64,000 bases of DNA from Candidatus Ornithobacterium hominis. GTDB taxonomy: Bacteria; Bacteroidota; Bacteroidia; Flavobacteriales; Weeksellaceae. Numbering within the stretch: the stretch's first letter is position 1; each line of letters starts with the position of its first letter. The stretch lies in NCBI RefSeq assembly GCF_951229915.1, contig NZ_OX579588.1, positions 806,001 through 870,000 on the forward strand, read 5' to 3'. The notes beneath the pieces were generated by a model, which saw only the letters and a list, made by a program, of their open reading frames with translations, did no database searches and was not told the DNA's origin. Made by a program: the position numbers and the translations under genes. Below are positions 1-9,716 of the stretch, piece by piece.

Positions 1-2280
1 AAAAACCTTATGGACTATGATACTAACAACACAAATTTCATTTACCCTGATTGGAAACAAGTAAACGACCCTAAGTTTAAACTTTATTTGTTCCAAGGAC
101 AAGATGAGGGGGAATTGGCAGGAGGATATGGAATTGCTCCAAATTTCAAATTTATAGAAACTAATACAAATCTAGTACGATATACTGATATTGTAAAAGA
201 TGGTTTTGTTGGTGGTTTTGTATATAAAAATAATGATGGAAATGAGGAATATTATAAATGGGATGGTGCTAAATATGTAGAAGTTACCTCAAATAAAACC
301 TACCCAAAAGATCTTTTAGGTAAGTTGAAAAATAAAGATAGAGTTTATATACTATTTGATAATAAAAAGCCTTGTGATGAATCTAAATATATAACTACGA
401 ATTATAGTCAGATTAGGGATGTTATATCTAACTATACTTCTCTGGTTAAGTATATTGATGAAAATAGAAATAAATACTATGATAAAGACAAAGAACAAAC
501 GGTATATGTAAGATTTTTAGGCTGTTCAGATACTACTTCGAGTGAAGGTAACTTAGAAGATATAATTTTTAAAGATAAAGATTTAAGAGAATATAAGAAT
601 TCTATTTTACAGCAGCTGAACAAGGATAAAAACAGCTTAACAGAACAAGATTTTTCAACAAAGGTAGGTTTGTATATTACCAAGCCGGAAGATTTACAAA
701 ATAATTCTTATAAAGAGGAATTTAAGTCTAAACAAGCAGGAGGTCAGATTTGGTTTTGGATAACAGTAGAAAAGCTGTCAGATGATCAAATCAATATAAA
801 TATAGCCGATAGACTTTATCCATCCGGATTACAATCTGAGGACAAAGGTAAATTAAACCAAATTGCTGATAAAATAAAGAATGAACCTTGGCATATACAA
901 GGTATTATACTGTATGAAGTAGCAGACTTATTAAGTAAAGGTGTAGAGCATCTGAAAATCCCTAAATCAGTATGGGAATGCACAGAAGAACCGGATGTAT
1001 ATAAGGAGGTTTATAATGTGGTAATAATGCCTGTTGTTGCTCCATTAGCCAATGTGATTTTAGAAGATGTTGGAATCAATAGCTCGCAATTAGAACAAAT
1101 ACCATTTGCTTTTGCTTGTGGACTATGGGATGGAGTTGTAGAAGTCATAAAATCAGTTCCGGATCTTGTGAAAATAGCAACCTGCATTCAAAACTCAGAT
1201 TGTAGAAATGAGTTTAATAATCAATATAAAGGTTTCAAAGAACAGATTATTACAGATGATTTAGGTAATATAATTTGTGATAAAGAAGATGATGGTTGTA
1301 AGATAAAGGAATTAGGGAAAGAAATATTTAGAGAAGCCTTTAAGGATGAATGTACTTCTGCCCATACAGTAGGTACGATAGTAGGTCCTGTGGCTGTAGC
1401 TCTATTAGGTGATGAGGCTGCTATTGGTGGAGTCATCAATGAACTGGGAGCAGCCTCTAAGTCTGCCAAAATGGTATTACAATTTATACAGGTTTGTGAT
1501 AAATTTGGGGACGTTACTACTTATGTGTCTAAATTTGGTAAAGTATCTTTTAGATTAATAAAAGGTACAAGACTTAAGCCACGGTTTGACTTTAATGGTA
1601 TTGCTATTATAGAAAAAAGTGGAGATAAGTTTTTAGTAAAACAATTAGATGATGCAGGCAATATCATCACTAAAGAAGTTTCCGGAGATGATTTACAAAA
1701 TATAAGCAAGGAGTCTATCGAGAAAGTGATTAGAAAGATTGATGAAATAGTTGCTAAAGTGAATAATATAGATGATTTTATTAAATTGTCTATATCTCAG
1801 AAGTTAAAATATTTAGAAGATGCATGGAAAGCATCTTATCCTCAAATATTTTTTGAACGTCGTTTGTTTGAAAAAATGATGGGACAATATAGATACACAA
1901 AATCAAATGGCTGGGCACATACCGCTGATATTGCTCATAACTTTAAAGGAGTAGATTTTTATAAGGGAACAGAAATTGGAAACCAAATATTCGCAAACAC
2001 TGCTGTTTCTATGAAAACCACAAAGATGACCGATGTAAATAAATGGTTGAACTCTAAACCAATACAAGATAATTTAAGATTTTTAAAAGAGGGACTAAGT
2101 CCAGCACAAGGGATAGCAAGTAATGGCAAGTTAATGAAAATTTCAAATGCAGAAATTCATATTTACATGCCTAAAGAAAATATTACAGATGAACTAAAAA
2201 TATCTTGGCTTAATAAATTAAGTACAATTAATCCAAAAATTAAGTTTGAGATAAAAGCATTAGAAGAATTTATAAAATAG
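1..2280 (+). CDS. Polymorphic toxin, C-terminal part (5' end outside window)
   Basis: The frame is open to the window edge. Its first codons read KNLMDY, the Met-turn that follows the HELGH zinc site in the sibling proteins, so the protease part lies upstream of the window. A short Asn/Thr linker and the conserved FIYPDWKQVNDPKFK block come next. A long middle region includes an Ala/Gly-rich hydrophobic stretch near codons 455-490. The last 150 or so codons are a probable nuclease tip: GVDFY (Asp near codon 652) and AVSMKTT (Lys near 672) fit the D...xxK layout of PD-(D/E)xK-fold toxins. A linker beginning KFLVKQLDDAG is shared with the toxin at 24133. The nuclease fold is inferred; the carrier family is clear by comparison with the other copies. 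Confidence 0.8.
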   Translation, partial: KNLMDYDTNNTNFIYPDWKQVNDPKFKLYLFQGQDEGELAGGYGIAPNFKFIETNTNLVRYTDIVKDGFVGGFVYKNNDGNEEYYKWDGAKYVEVTSNKTYPKDLLGKLKNKDRVYILFDNKKPCDESKYITTNYSQIRDVISNYTSLVKYIDENRNKYYDKDKEQTVYVRFLGCSDTTSSEGNLEDIIFKDKDLREYKNSILQQLNKDKNSLTEQDFSTKVGLYITKPEDLQNNSYKEEFKSKQAGGQIWFWITVEKLSDDQININIADRLYPSGLQSEDKGKLNQIADKIKNEPWHIQGIILYEVADLLSKGVEHLKIPKSVWECTEEPDVYKEVYNVVIMPVVAPLANVILEDVGINSSQLEQIPFAFACGLWDGVVEVIKSVPDLVKIATCIQNSDCRNEFNNQYKGFKEQIITDDLGNIICDKEDDGCKIKELGKEIFREAFKDECTSAHTVGTIVGPVAVALLGDEAAIGGVINELGAASKSAKMVLQFIQVCDKFGDVTTYVSKFGKVSFRLIKGTRLKPRFDFNGIAIIEKSGDKFLVKQLDDAGNIITKEVSGDDLQNISKESIEKVIRKIDEIVAKVNNIDDFIKLSISQKLKYLEDAWKASYPQIFFERRLFEKMMGQYRYTKSNGWAHTADIAHNFKGVDFYKGTEIGNQIFANTAVSMKTTKMTDVNKWLNSKPIQDNLRFLKEGLSPAQGIASNGKLMKISNAEIHIYMPKENITDELKISWLNKLSTINPKIKFEIKALEEFIK

Positions 2281-2287
2281 ATATTTT

Positions 2288-2719
2288 ATGAAAATAGGAA
2301 GAAATGACAATATAAAAATTGTAGGAATGAAATCAGATTTGAAATCAAATTCAATTGAAAAAATAGACTATCTGAAATGGATCGAATTTATCGAATTTAA
2401 TAAAGATTATTTTGTGTGGTATGAAAATACAGAAGATGGAAAACATGTATTAGAAAACATAACAAAAGTACCAGATTGGGCAAAAGAAGGCGTCCTTTAC
2501 AATTTAAACAAGACAACTGTATATAGTACAAATAAAATTGTGGAAAATCAACATGATTTAGTCGTTAGATATTTTGAGAATGGCAGTATTAAAATTGATA
2601 TAGAAAAGAAAATGAAAAAAGAAGTTGCTAAAATTCTTTTAGAAATGGCAAATTATTTGGAAGGTGAACTGATTATAAATGAGAGGAAAAAGTTAGAAAA
2701 TATTGAACAATTAAACTAA
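2288..2719 (+). CDS. Probable immunity protein of the preceding toxin
   Basis: This 143-aa, charged, soluble protein has no signal peptide. It starts 8 bp after the toxin stop and is co-directional. Family not recognised. It has a Trp/Tyr-rich N-terminal half (YLKWIEFIEFNKDYFVWYEN) and a Lys-rich helical C-terminus. Immunity is inferred from size, spacing and the repeated toxin-then-small-gene order across the array. A second toxin tail of the same type follows directly, so the gene may have protected against both variants. Confidence 0.6.
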   Translation: MKIGRNDNIKIVGMKSDLKSNSIEKIDYLKWIEFIEFNKDYFVWYENTEDGKHVLENITKVPDWAKEGVLYNLNKTTVYSTNKIVENQHDLVVRYFENGSIKIDIEKKMKKEVAKILLEMANYLEGELIINERKKLENIEQLN

Positions 2720-2724
2720 TACTT

Positions 2725-2910
2725 AAATTCATATTTATTTATATACCTAAGGGAAATATAACAGAGGAATTGTTGGATAACTGGTCTAAAGAGTTATCTA
2801 AAATTACAAAAGAAACAAAGATTAAATTTGAAATTAATGAAATAGAATTTTTAGTAAATGATATGGCTACAAATGGTTATAATATATATAGTAAGATATT
2901 AAATTTTTGA
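2725..2910 (+). pseudogene. Orphan toxin tail, homologous to the end of the toxin at 1-2280
   Basis: Translated from 2725 without a start codon, this stretch gives IYIPKGNITEELLDNW and then KIKFEINEIEFL. It aligns with the end of the first toxin (IYMPKENITDELKISW, then KIKFEIKALEEF) and ends at TGA. It runs about 20 codons longer than that toxin. It is a silent alternative toxin end, left behind or stored beside its own immunity gene. There is no visible start or signal peptide. Confidence 0.75.
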
Positions 2911-2914
2911 TTTT

Positions 2915-3542
2915 ATGAAAAAAAAAAGAAGTAAATGATTGGATTGCTAAATTCTGTCAAGTAAAGTTTAAAGGGAAATTTCTGAAACATAAAAATAGAT
3001 TTGAATATGAAATGAATGAGTTGGTTTTAAGATTAGGATTTTCATTAGTTGATTCCGATTCATCTTTTTATTCACAATTTGGATATCATTTTTATTCATC
3101 GAAAATAGATAAAGTTTTTTCAGAAATATATAATGAGAAAATACATATGTTAAATTTACTTTCAAACTCTCAGTCAAGGCTTTTTGATGAAAATAAATAT
3201 CCAGTTTTAGAGTATGATATTTATACAGAAGAGGATTGTGAAAAGATGATAAAAGAAGTATCTGAGTATCTTTTAAATGAAGTTTTACCTGAATGGGAAG
3301 CAAATCCTACACTTGAATTTTTAGAACAAAAAGTAAATGAAAATTTAAGAAATACCCCTAACTTTTCGGGGTTGGTTTTAGCTAAAATGGTAAATCCTGC
3401 TAATTATCCAAAAATTAAAGCGTTTTTTCAAAAAGCATCAGAGGATTGGTCTGAATGGGATAAAGAAGATTTGAAGAAAGTAACTGCTTTTTTAGACAAA
3501 CATTCTCAAGAAAAATTAATGGAAATTGCTGAAAAAGAATAG
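2915..3542 (+). pseudogene. Immunity protein gene with poly(A) frameshift
   Basis: ATG at 2915 is followed by ten A residues (2918-2927), and that frame stops after seven codons. With nine A residues the protein would read MKKKEVNDWIAKFCQ and run without a break into the 176-codon frame open from 3012 to 3542. The C-terminal half (PNFSGLVLAKMVNPANYPK) resembles in layout the longer immunity proteins at 25140 and 26061. The present sequence is off, or starts internally at ATG 3012. The lesion could be phase variation, decay or a sequencing error in a homopolymer. A DUF4304-like immunity fold is possible but not established. Confidence 0.65.
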
Positions 3543-3577
3543 TTTAAACAAATTTACAAAATATATAGAAAAATAAA

Positions 3578-4327
3578 TTGAAAAACCTCCTATACATATT
3601 ACTTTTAATATTCAGTATAACTTTTGGTTATGCTCAGGGAAGAGCTGTCTATGAAGTACTTAAAGATACAGAAAGACTAAAACAAGCCACCCAAGCCATT
3701 AAGCAACAACTATCTGAATATGTAGGTGAAACGGCTAATGCAAGCAACCAAGCAAGATATAATCAAGGAAAACTAACATTTGATATTGTAACTTTATTTG
3801 TTGGTGTAGGTGAGGTAAAAGCTTTACTAAAAGGAGAAAAAACAGTAGCTCAATTATTCAGTAAAATAGGTAAATTACCGAAAGATGCTATTACTGAAAT
3901 TAGAAAGATTAAGAAACCTAAAAGAGGTGATGCTAAGAGGATTTTTGAGAAGGTTAGGAAAGGGAAAGTAATTGGAAAAATAGGAAATACACCCATAAAA
4001 TCTGTATATGGAGACATTAGAAAATTTTCAGAATATGCTTTAACTAATCCGTCTAAAAAGGGGTTATTTGTTGATAGTTGGGGATATAAGTTAGATGATG
4101 CAGAGAGGTTATTAGAAATATATAGGAAACAGGCAATAGAAGCAGTGAAAAATGGGAAAGTTATAAGTAGTGGGGTGAATAATTTCGGAGTTAAGCTTTA
4201 CAAAATTAAAACAAAATTGAAAACACCTAGTGGAAAAAAAGTTAATATTTATGCAGGTTGGATAATAAAACCTGACAAAATAGATGAGTTAATATTATCA
4301 ACACCTTTCGATGGATATGTTAAATAA
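3578..4327 (+). CDS. Short secreted toxin: signal peptide fused to pretoxin and DUF6883-like tip
   Basis: TTG is the start codon, as in the carrier copies at 4561, 14536 and 18538. Residues 1-20 are the shared signal peptide ending FGYAQ. They are joined directly to the RAVYEVLKDTERLKQ pretoxin segment, also found inside the 10795 protein, so the whole beta/protease carrier is missing. After KRIFEKVRKGK a different tip follows (about residues 130-249), with KFSEYALTNPSKKG and GWIIKPDKIDELIL. It recalls DUF6883 toxins, but I hold that name loosely. The gene overlaps the next by 17 bp. Just upstream, 3556-3575 keeps the tail (KYIEK then stop) of a lost immunity gene, matching the end of the gene at 4311. 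Confidence 0.7.
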   Translation: MKNLLYILLLIFSITFGYAQGRAVYEVLKDTERLKQATQAIKQQLSEYVGETANASNQARYNQGKLTFDIVTLFVGVGEVKALLKGEKTVAQLFSKIGKLPKDAITEIRKIKKPKRGDAKRIFEKVRKGKVIGKIGNTPIKSVYGDIRKFSEYALTNPSKKGLFVDSWGYKLDDAERLLEIYRKQAIEAVKNGKVISSGVNNFGVKLYKIKTKLKTPSGKKVNIYAGWIIKPDKIDELILSTPFDGYVK

Positions 4328-4559
4328 AGTAAATTTATATAGTTTGGGTATAATAGTGAATAGTGAAGATTTAAAAAATGGAAGCTACGGTATTGTTATT
4401 GAAGATTTTTATCCCGATTATTACATTATAGAAAATTGGACTTTTGAAGAGGGTAACGAAGGAGGAATGACTTCTTTACCTGCTATTTGTTTAAGACCTG
4501 CAACTGATAAGGAGCAAGAAGAATTTCAAAAAAAATGGAAAAAATATATAGAAAAATAA
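4311..4559 (+). CDS. Small immunity protein, DUF4926-like
   Basis: This 82-aa acidic protein overlaps the end of the preceding toxin by 17 bp, which suggests translational coupling. The motif LKNGSYGIVIEDF recalls the small beta-barrel DUF4926 proteins. I believe these often sit beside DUF6883 toxins; the pairing is from memory and unchecked. It ends KYIEK, then TAA, one base before the TTG start of the next toxin. It is the likely antidote of the 3578 product. Confidence 0.55.
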   Translation: MDMLNKVNLYSLGIIVNSEDLKNGSYGIVIEDFYPDYYIIENWTFEEGNEGGMTSLPAICLRPATDKEQEEFQKKWKKYIEK

Positions 4560-4560
4560 T

Positions 4561-7500
4561 TTGAAAAAACTCCTATACATATTACTTTTAATATTGAGTA
4601 TAACTTTTGGTTATGCTCAGGAGGTTGTTGCCCAAGATTTACGAGTTGCTACCATAGACTACGTAATATCAGATGTAAAATATGTAGCCTCACCACCACC
4701 GGGTAAAATTATCATTGAGGGTAATGCCGGAGAAGGCAATGCCAATGATACAGGTTCAGCAACGAGTAGCCAAGAAGAATTACCGGGTGGAAAAGATTAC
4801 ACTATTATTGATGCAGAAGGCAATGTTTGGACAGTAGATGAAGAGGGAAATATAACGAATGTAGGAAGGCAAGCCAAAGGAGGAGCTTCTACTCTGCAAA
4901 ATACCGCCGGAGTAGATGCTAAAGGAAATGCAACGGCTATCACAGCTGAAGGCATTAGAGTAACTTTTAAAAACAGTAGTGATTCCAAATACGCTTTTGA
5001 CCAGCCTAAAAAAGCATTGGATAGTGATTATAAAGAGCTTAACGGTAAAGTAATTCCATTCAAAGCTGTAGAAAACAAAAAGACGGAACCCTTTATTGCT
5101 AGTGTAGAGATTACAGATAATAGTATATCTGCCGATAGTTTAATATTCAAAACCTCTAAAGGAGTACCGATAGATGCCGAAAAAGTAGGAAATGATTATA
5201 GATTGACTTTAAAAGGCTTATACAGCTATGCCACAGAACAAGTGCAAGCAATCATTAAGCAAGGAGATAAATACCAAGTAGCTGGAGCGTTTAATTTAGT
5301 TCATATCTCACCTAAGACAATTAAGCTAAACCTCGTTCCAACGATAGGAGTAAGTATATCTAGAAACCAAATACAGAAAGTAAAAGATATCTATAAGAAA
5401 ATAGCTATAGATGTAGATATTAGCGTTAAGGAAACTTTTGATATTACACCTTACTTAGTAAACGGAAAATTACCTACGGAAGATGCCTTTGGGGAGTTGG
5501 AAAAGAATACTGTTGCCCAAAATGAGGTAATTAAAGCCTACAAACAAGAGCGAGGAGTAGATTTAGCCTATTATATATTTGTAACGGACAAACCATCTTC
5601 CAATGGACAAGCCGGCTATATGCGATTGGGCGGACAGTTTGGGTTTGTGTATGACCAACAGGCAAGAACCATAGCGCACGAGCTAGGGCACGGAGCCTTG
5701 CGATTAGAACACCCATTTAAGGAGTTTAAGAATGTAGCCCAAGGAGATGTGAAAAACCTGATGGACTACAATACCAGCAACACCAATACCAACACCAACA
5801 CAAATTTCATATACCCAGACTGGAAACAAGTAAACGACCCTAAGTTTAAGATTTATGCCTTTCAAGGGCAAAGTGAGGGAAAATATAATGTTACAGAGCT
5901 TGATTATGTTTGCGTCCCTCCAAAATATCAAACCTCTGAGTATATATTTAAGAATCTAGATAACGAATCAATAAAACTGAATGAGGATTATATACCTGTT
6001 GCTTTTGTAGGGGAATATTCTTCGAATCATAAGGGGCAAATAGCCATTATAAAAAATAAAAAAACAGGAAGTTTATATTTCCCATGGAATATTAAGGATG
6101 CATATGGTTATTGGCTATATAAAAATAAAAAATTTGTAAAAAATAGTAAGGGAAAATACATAGAGGCAGAATATGAAAAAGTTAATAAAAATGCATTATC
6201 AATTTCTGTTTCATCAGACAATTATCTTATCATAAACGGAGAGAAAACAGAAGAGAAGTATGATAATGCACGAGAAAATTGTAAATATCGAGGAAAAGAA
6301 AGAGAAAGAGAAAAAAATACAAGATGCTCGCAGATATTAGATGCATTAAAAATAGATGAAGAAGATCAGAATAATGTTATAAAAGTATTACAGGCATCTA
6401 TAGCTAATATTGAGCGAGAAGGAGATCCTACACAAAGAAATTTAAGAGATATAAACCATATTGTAGAAATAAATAGAGGTGGAGGATTAGCCTTAACTAA
6501 CTATGAAAAAGAATGGGAAATTTTAGAGGACAAACTAAGGCTACTGAAATGGTATAAAAAAGATACTTATTTTGTAGTAGGCTTATTAAAATCTTATGAT
6601 GAAAATACGCTATACACACAATCTCAATTAACAGAGATGGCAAACAAAGCAGTAGAATCTGTATCAACAGATAAAAAAGTTGTTTTTGTTTTGTTGAATG
6701 CCACTCACTTCCAATCTATGATGGGCAAAACAACTACAGTATGTGTGAGATCTGCATTTGCTCAAAATAGAAATGATATTGTAGATGGAAACGATGTAAG
6801 TAGCGTAGGAAACTTAAACGGTATATTGAAGCTATACTCAACGATTAAAAAACCTCTGATTTTAAACAAATATTACCAATATGCCAATGGAGAGATTAGA
6901 AATTACTTATACCAAAGTAAGCAAGAAGTAAAAGGCTACCCTTTTATAAAATATCTATCTTTTTACCAATCGAAGGCTTTTATAGAGGCGCAAAAAAGAA
7001 AGAGAGAATCATTAGATCAGTGTAACCGCTATAGAGATTCTAAAGATTATTATACTAATAATAATTGCTATTATCAATATGATAATGATTTTAAAGAAAT
7101 AAATAAATTTGTATTAAAGAGCTTACAGAAAGAATATACTGAAGGGGCACTCTCTGATAAAGATCTATGGGAAGAATTAGAAGTAAATAAATTGTATGAC
7201 TTCCGAGAGGTCTATATGGATTTTGATGGCTCTGAAGAAAGCCAAAGAAAAGGTAGAGATAATTTAACTTTAGCACTTTGGAATGCGAATGAAACCACTT
7301 GGGAATGGGGTAAAAAGATGGATATAGCCTATTCGGGTGATCCAATTTTAAAAGACTATCATTTTTATAATGTAGATACTCGCCAGCTTATAGATGATGC
7401 TGTCTATGAAACATTAGATGCAATAGGCATGATACCTGGGATGGATACCTTTACAGATCCTGTGGGAGTACTATATGCAGGTTACAGAGGAGACGCAGCT

Positions 7501-8691
7501 AATGTAGCGATATATTCAGCATCTTTAGCGATTCCTTTGGCGGGTTCGTCTTATATCAAAGGAGGCAAGAAAGGAGTATCCAAGATAGATGAAATGTTAG
7601 TCATTGTAGCAAAGAGAGCTGACAATAAAGATGGATTTGAATTAGTTTATAAGAAAATAAAAGATCTTAGCCCCGAGGATTTTCATATTGCTTCTGTCAA
7701 TCCTTTAGACCCTGCCGTTGCAACTAAAATTAAAGCTAATGACTTTATAGAACATGTAGATAAAGATTTCATTAAAGTGAATTTAGACCAAAAACTTGAA
7801 AAGTTTTCTAAAAAAATAGATGATTTAGCTACAAAACCTAATTGGAGCGAAGAAGACAAAGCTCTTTTCAATAAAACTTTTAAAGCCACCCCAACTTCAG
7901 AAAATATCCAAAGCTGGAAGTTGCTAAAAGAAAGTGTAAATTCCCATAATATTTCTAATTCTTTATACAGAAACGCTGAAGCCATAGAGGCACTAACTAA
8001 AGCTAGAGCACTACCAAATACAGTAAAAAAACAATTAGGAGTTACGGATGAAATTTTAAGTGAATTGAGGGCATCTGCAAAAGGGGATTTTTCCTACAAA
8101 ATGTTGGTAGATAAAATAACGACAATAGGAAAAAAACTTGAAGCGAATCCCAATACCAAGTTAGAAGGTTTTTATGACAATGTATTGTATAAGCTAAATA
8201 AAAAAAGCGTAGCTACCACCAATCAAAAAATAGGTACCGAAGGTGTTCTTAAAACAGTAGATGACCATTTTGATGACCTTCTTAAAGATAGAAAAGTCAC
8301 CTTTGAAAATGCGGTTGATAATTTAAGAGGAACCAAATCTTATGAAGATATAAATGTGGAAATTAGTACTTTTGACGGAGCTGATATTGAGTTTAGAATA
8401 GAAGTGAAAAATTGCTCAAATTGTGTAACAAGCAAGGTAATAAAAACCCAATTTATAGAGCGAGATTTATACAACGCCACAGATATCTCCCAAATTAAAT
8501 GGAAAATCTATGGGCAAAACTTTACCAAAGCAGATTTTGAAAAATATTTAAAAGAGAATAGAGAGGTAATAGAGAAAATGTTTAAAAAGGGGAAGTCGTT
8601 ACCTGAATTAAACGGAGAAAAAATTAAAAATATTGATGAATTAATTAAAAAATTATTAGATGATGAAGTATACAATAAAATATTTATTTAA
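4561..8691 (+). CDS. Large polymorphic toxin with zinc-protease carrier and PD-(D/E)xK-like tip
   Basis: This 1376-aa protein starts at TTG, one base after the previous stop. Domain order: signal peptide (1-20, ending FGYAQ); beta-rich module (about 20-280) shared with the copies at 14536, 18538 and 28004; metzincin-like protease with HELGHGALRLEH at residues 373-384 and Met-turn NLMDY near 399; an NTNTN linker; the conserved YPDWKQVNDPKFK block; a unique middle region (about 445-950); an Ala/Gly-rich pretoxin segment near 960-1020; and a C-terminal tip with IEVKN (Glu1281, Lys1283), a nuclease-like E-x-K. The protease may cut the toxin free, an inference. The 3' end overlaps the immunity gene by 32 bp. 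Confidence 0.85.
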   Translation: MKKLLYILLLILSITFGYAQEVVAQDLRVATIDYVISDVKYVASPPPGKIIIEGNAGEGNANDTGSATSSQEELPGGKDYTIIDAEGNVWTVDEEGNITNVGRQAKGGASTLQNTAGVDAKGNATAITAEGIRVTFKNSSDSKYAFDQPKKALDSDYKELNGKVIPFKAVENKKTEPFIASVEITDNSISADSLIFKTSKGVPIDAEKVGNDYRLTLKGLYSYATEQVQAIIKQGDKYQVAGAFNLVHISPKTIKLNLVPTIGVSISRNQIQKVKDIYKKIAIDVDISVKETFDITPYLVNGKLPTEDAFGELEKNTVAQNEVIKAYKQERGVDLAYYIFVTDKPSSNGQAGYMRLGGQFGFVYDQQARTIAHELGHGALRLEHPFKEFKNVAQGDVKNLMDYNTSNTNTNTNTNFIYPDWKQVNDPKFKIYAFQGQSEGKYNVTELDYVCVPPKYQTSEYIFKNLDNESIKLNEDYIPVAFVGEYSSNHKGQIAIIKNKKTGSLYFPWNIKDAYGYWLYKNKKFVKNSKGKYIEAEYEKVNKNALSISVSSDNYLIINGEKTEEKYDNARENCKYRGKEREREKNTRCSQILDALKIDEEDQNNVIKVLQASIANIEREGDPTQRNLRDINHIVEINRGGGLALTNYEKEWEILEDKLRLLKWYKKDTYFVVGLLKSYDENTLYTQSQLTEMANKAVESVSTDKKVVFVLLNATHFQSMMGKTTTVCVRSAFAQNRNDIVDGNDVSSVGNLNGILKLYSTIKKPLILNKYYQYANGEIRNYLYQSKQEVKGYPFIKYLSFYQSKAFIEAQKRKRESLDQCNRYRDSKDYYTNNNCYYQYDNDFKEINKFVLKSLQKEYTEGALSDKDLWEELEVNKLYDFREVYMDFDGSEESQRKGRDNLTLALWNANETTWEWGKKMDIAYSGDPILKDYHFYNVDTRQLIDDAVYETLDAIGMIPGMDTFTDPVGVLYAGYRGDAANVAIYSASLAIPLAGSSYIKGGKKGVSKIDEMLVIVAKRADNKDGFELVYKKIKDLSPEDFHIASVNPLDPAVATKIKANDFIEHVDKDFIKVNLDQKLEKFSKKIDDLATKPNWSEEDKALFNKTFKATPTSENIQSWKLLKESVNSHNISNSLYRNAEAIEALTKARALPNTVKKQLGVTDEILSELRASAKGDFSYKMLVDKITTIGKKLEANPNTKLEGFYDNVLYKLNKKSVATTNQKIGTEGVLKTVDDHFDDLLKDRKVTFENAVDNLRGTKSYEDINVEISTFDGADIEFRIEVKNCSNCVTSKVIKTQFIERDLYNATDISQIKWKIYGQNFTKADFEKYLKENREVIEKMFKKGKSLPELNGEKIKNIDELIKKLLDDEVYNKIFI

Positions 8692-9712
8692 AGATTGTTT
8701 TAATCCGAATTTTATATCAAATAAATTTACCTATTTCACAGAGATAGATAATATATACTATTTGTGCTATAATGATTTTGATTTTTCAAATCTTCAAAAG
8801 TTAAATAATGATAGCAATCAATGTTATGGTTTTATTATTGATTCTATTTTTTGTACACAAGATCCTACGAAATCTATCAATATCCTTGATATTGAAAAAG
8901 GAGAGAAATATCAAGTAAAAGGAGATTATTTATTTCTTTGCAAAGATGATAGATTTATATATTTATTAGATGAATCAAAAAACACTTGTAATAGATTGAA
9001 TCCGTTCACAAAAGAGATTAGTATGCTTTTTAAAGTCTCAGATGAAGCTTTCTTACGTTATAAAGAATTTGTAGTTCCTAATTTAGGCATCGGTTATTCC
9101 AAATTAAATGAAATTAAATTGTTAAATATAAAAACAGGAGATTTACTTTGGTGTTACAATATAGAGGCTTACTTCAATGCTCCATCAGGAGTTTACCAGG
9201 GCAGAGTGTTCGTGGTAGGAGACCGGCTAGTATTTTTTGCCCATACCAAGGATTGGAAAAAGGGAGCCACCTTTGTATTAGATGCCCAAACGGGAGAGGT
9301 ATTAAACAATCCAGCACAGACTATATTTGGAGGGAAACTATTTTTATTTGACGGGTACATATGGCAAAAGAAAGATAAAGGTTTTGCCAAGATGGATCCC
9401 AATACTTTTGAAGTAACTCATTATGATTTAAGCCAAGAACTGCCCACAGAAATCATAGACAACAAAACAATGGCATATCACGATGGCGTAATAGCCGTAA
9501 GTGCCAAGCCTCAAAAAGGAAGTATCAGAAGTTTGGTATTATTATTTGATACAAAAACTGAGCAGATAATATGGAGAAAAGAAATTTTGCACGATGAGAA
9601 TAAAGCCTCTACCGATGCAAACAGAAGACAGATAGAAGAAATACAGATGAATGAAAAATATATTGCCGTATCCACCTCAGGTTATTCGTTGTATGTTTTT
9701 GAAAAAGAGTAA
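8660..9712 (+). CDS. Beta-propeller-like immunity protein
   Basis: This 350-aa cytosolic protein has no signal peptide and overlaps the toxin end by 32 bp. It contains repeated four-strand units of WD/PQQ type, with VLDAQTGEV, LLFDTKTEQIIWRKEI and IAVSTSGYSLYVFEKE near the end. It is unusually long for an immunity protein. Tails of related genes survive at 22926-23105 and 26914-26976 (EDKIYILDS), each beside toxin debris, which supports a family of propeller-type antidotes tied to this toxin class. Exact partner binding is inferred from overlap and order. Confidence 0.65.
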   Translation: MMKYTIKYLFKDCFNPNFISNKFTYFTEIDNIYYLCYNDFDFSNLQKLNNDSNQCYGFIIDSIFCTQDPTKSINILDIEKGEKYQVKGDYLFLCKDDRFIYLLDESKNTCNRLNPFTKEISMLFKVSDEAFLRYKEFVVPNLGIGYSKLNEIKLLNIKTGDLLWCYNIEAYFNAPSGVYQGRVFVVGDRLVFFAHTKDWKKGATFVLDAQTGEVLNNPAQTIFGGKLFLFDGYIWQKKDKGFAKMDPNTFEVTHYDLSQELPTEIIDNKTMAYHDGVIAVSAKPQKGSIRSLVLLFDTKTEQIIWRKEILHDENKASTDANRRQIEEIQMNEKYIAVSTSGYSLYVFEKE

Positions 9713-9716
9713 TCAT

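Noticed and set aside
5773..5808. Asn-Thr repeat as a phase-variation tract
   Set aside because: Length changes are whole codons, so they cannot switch the frame.
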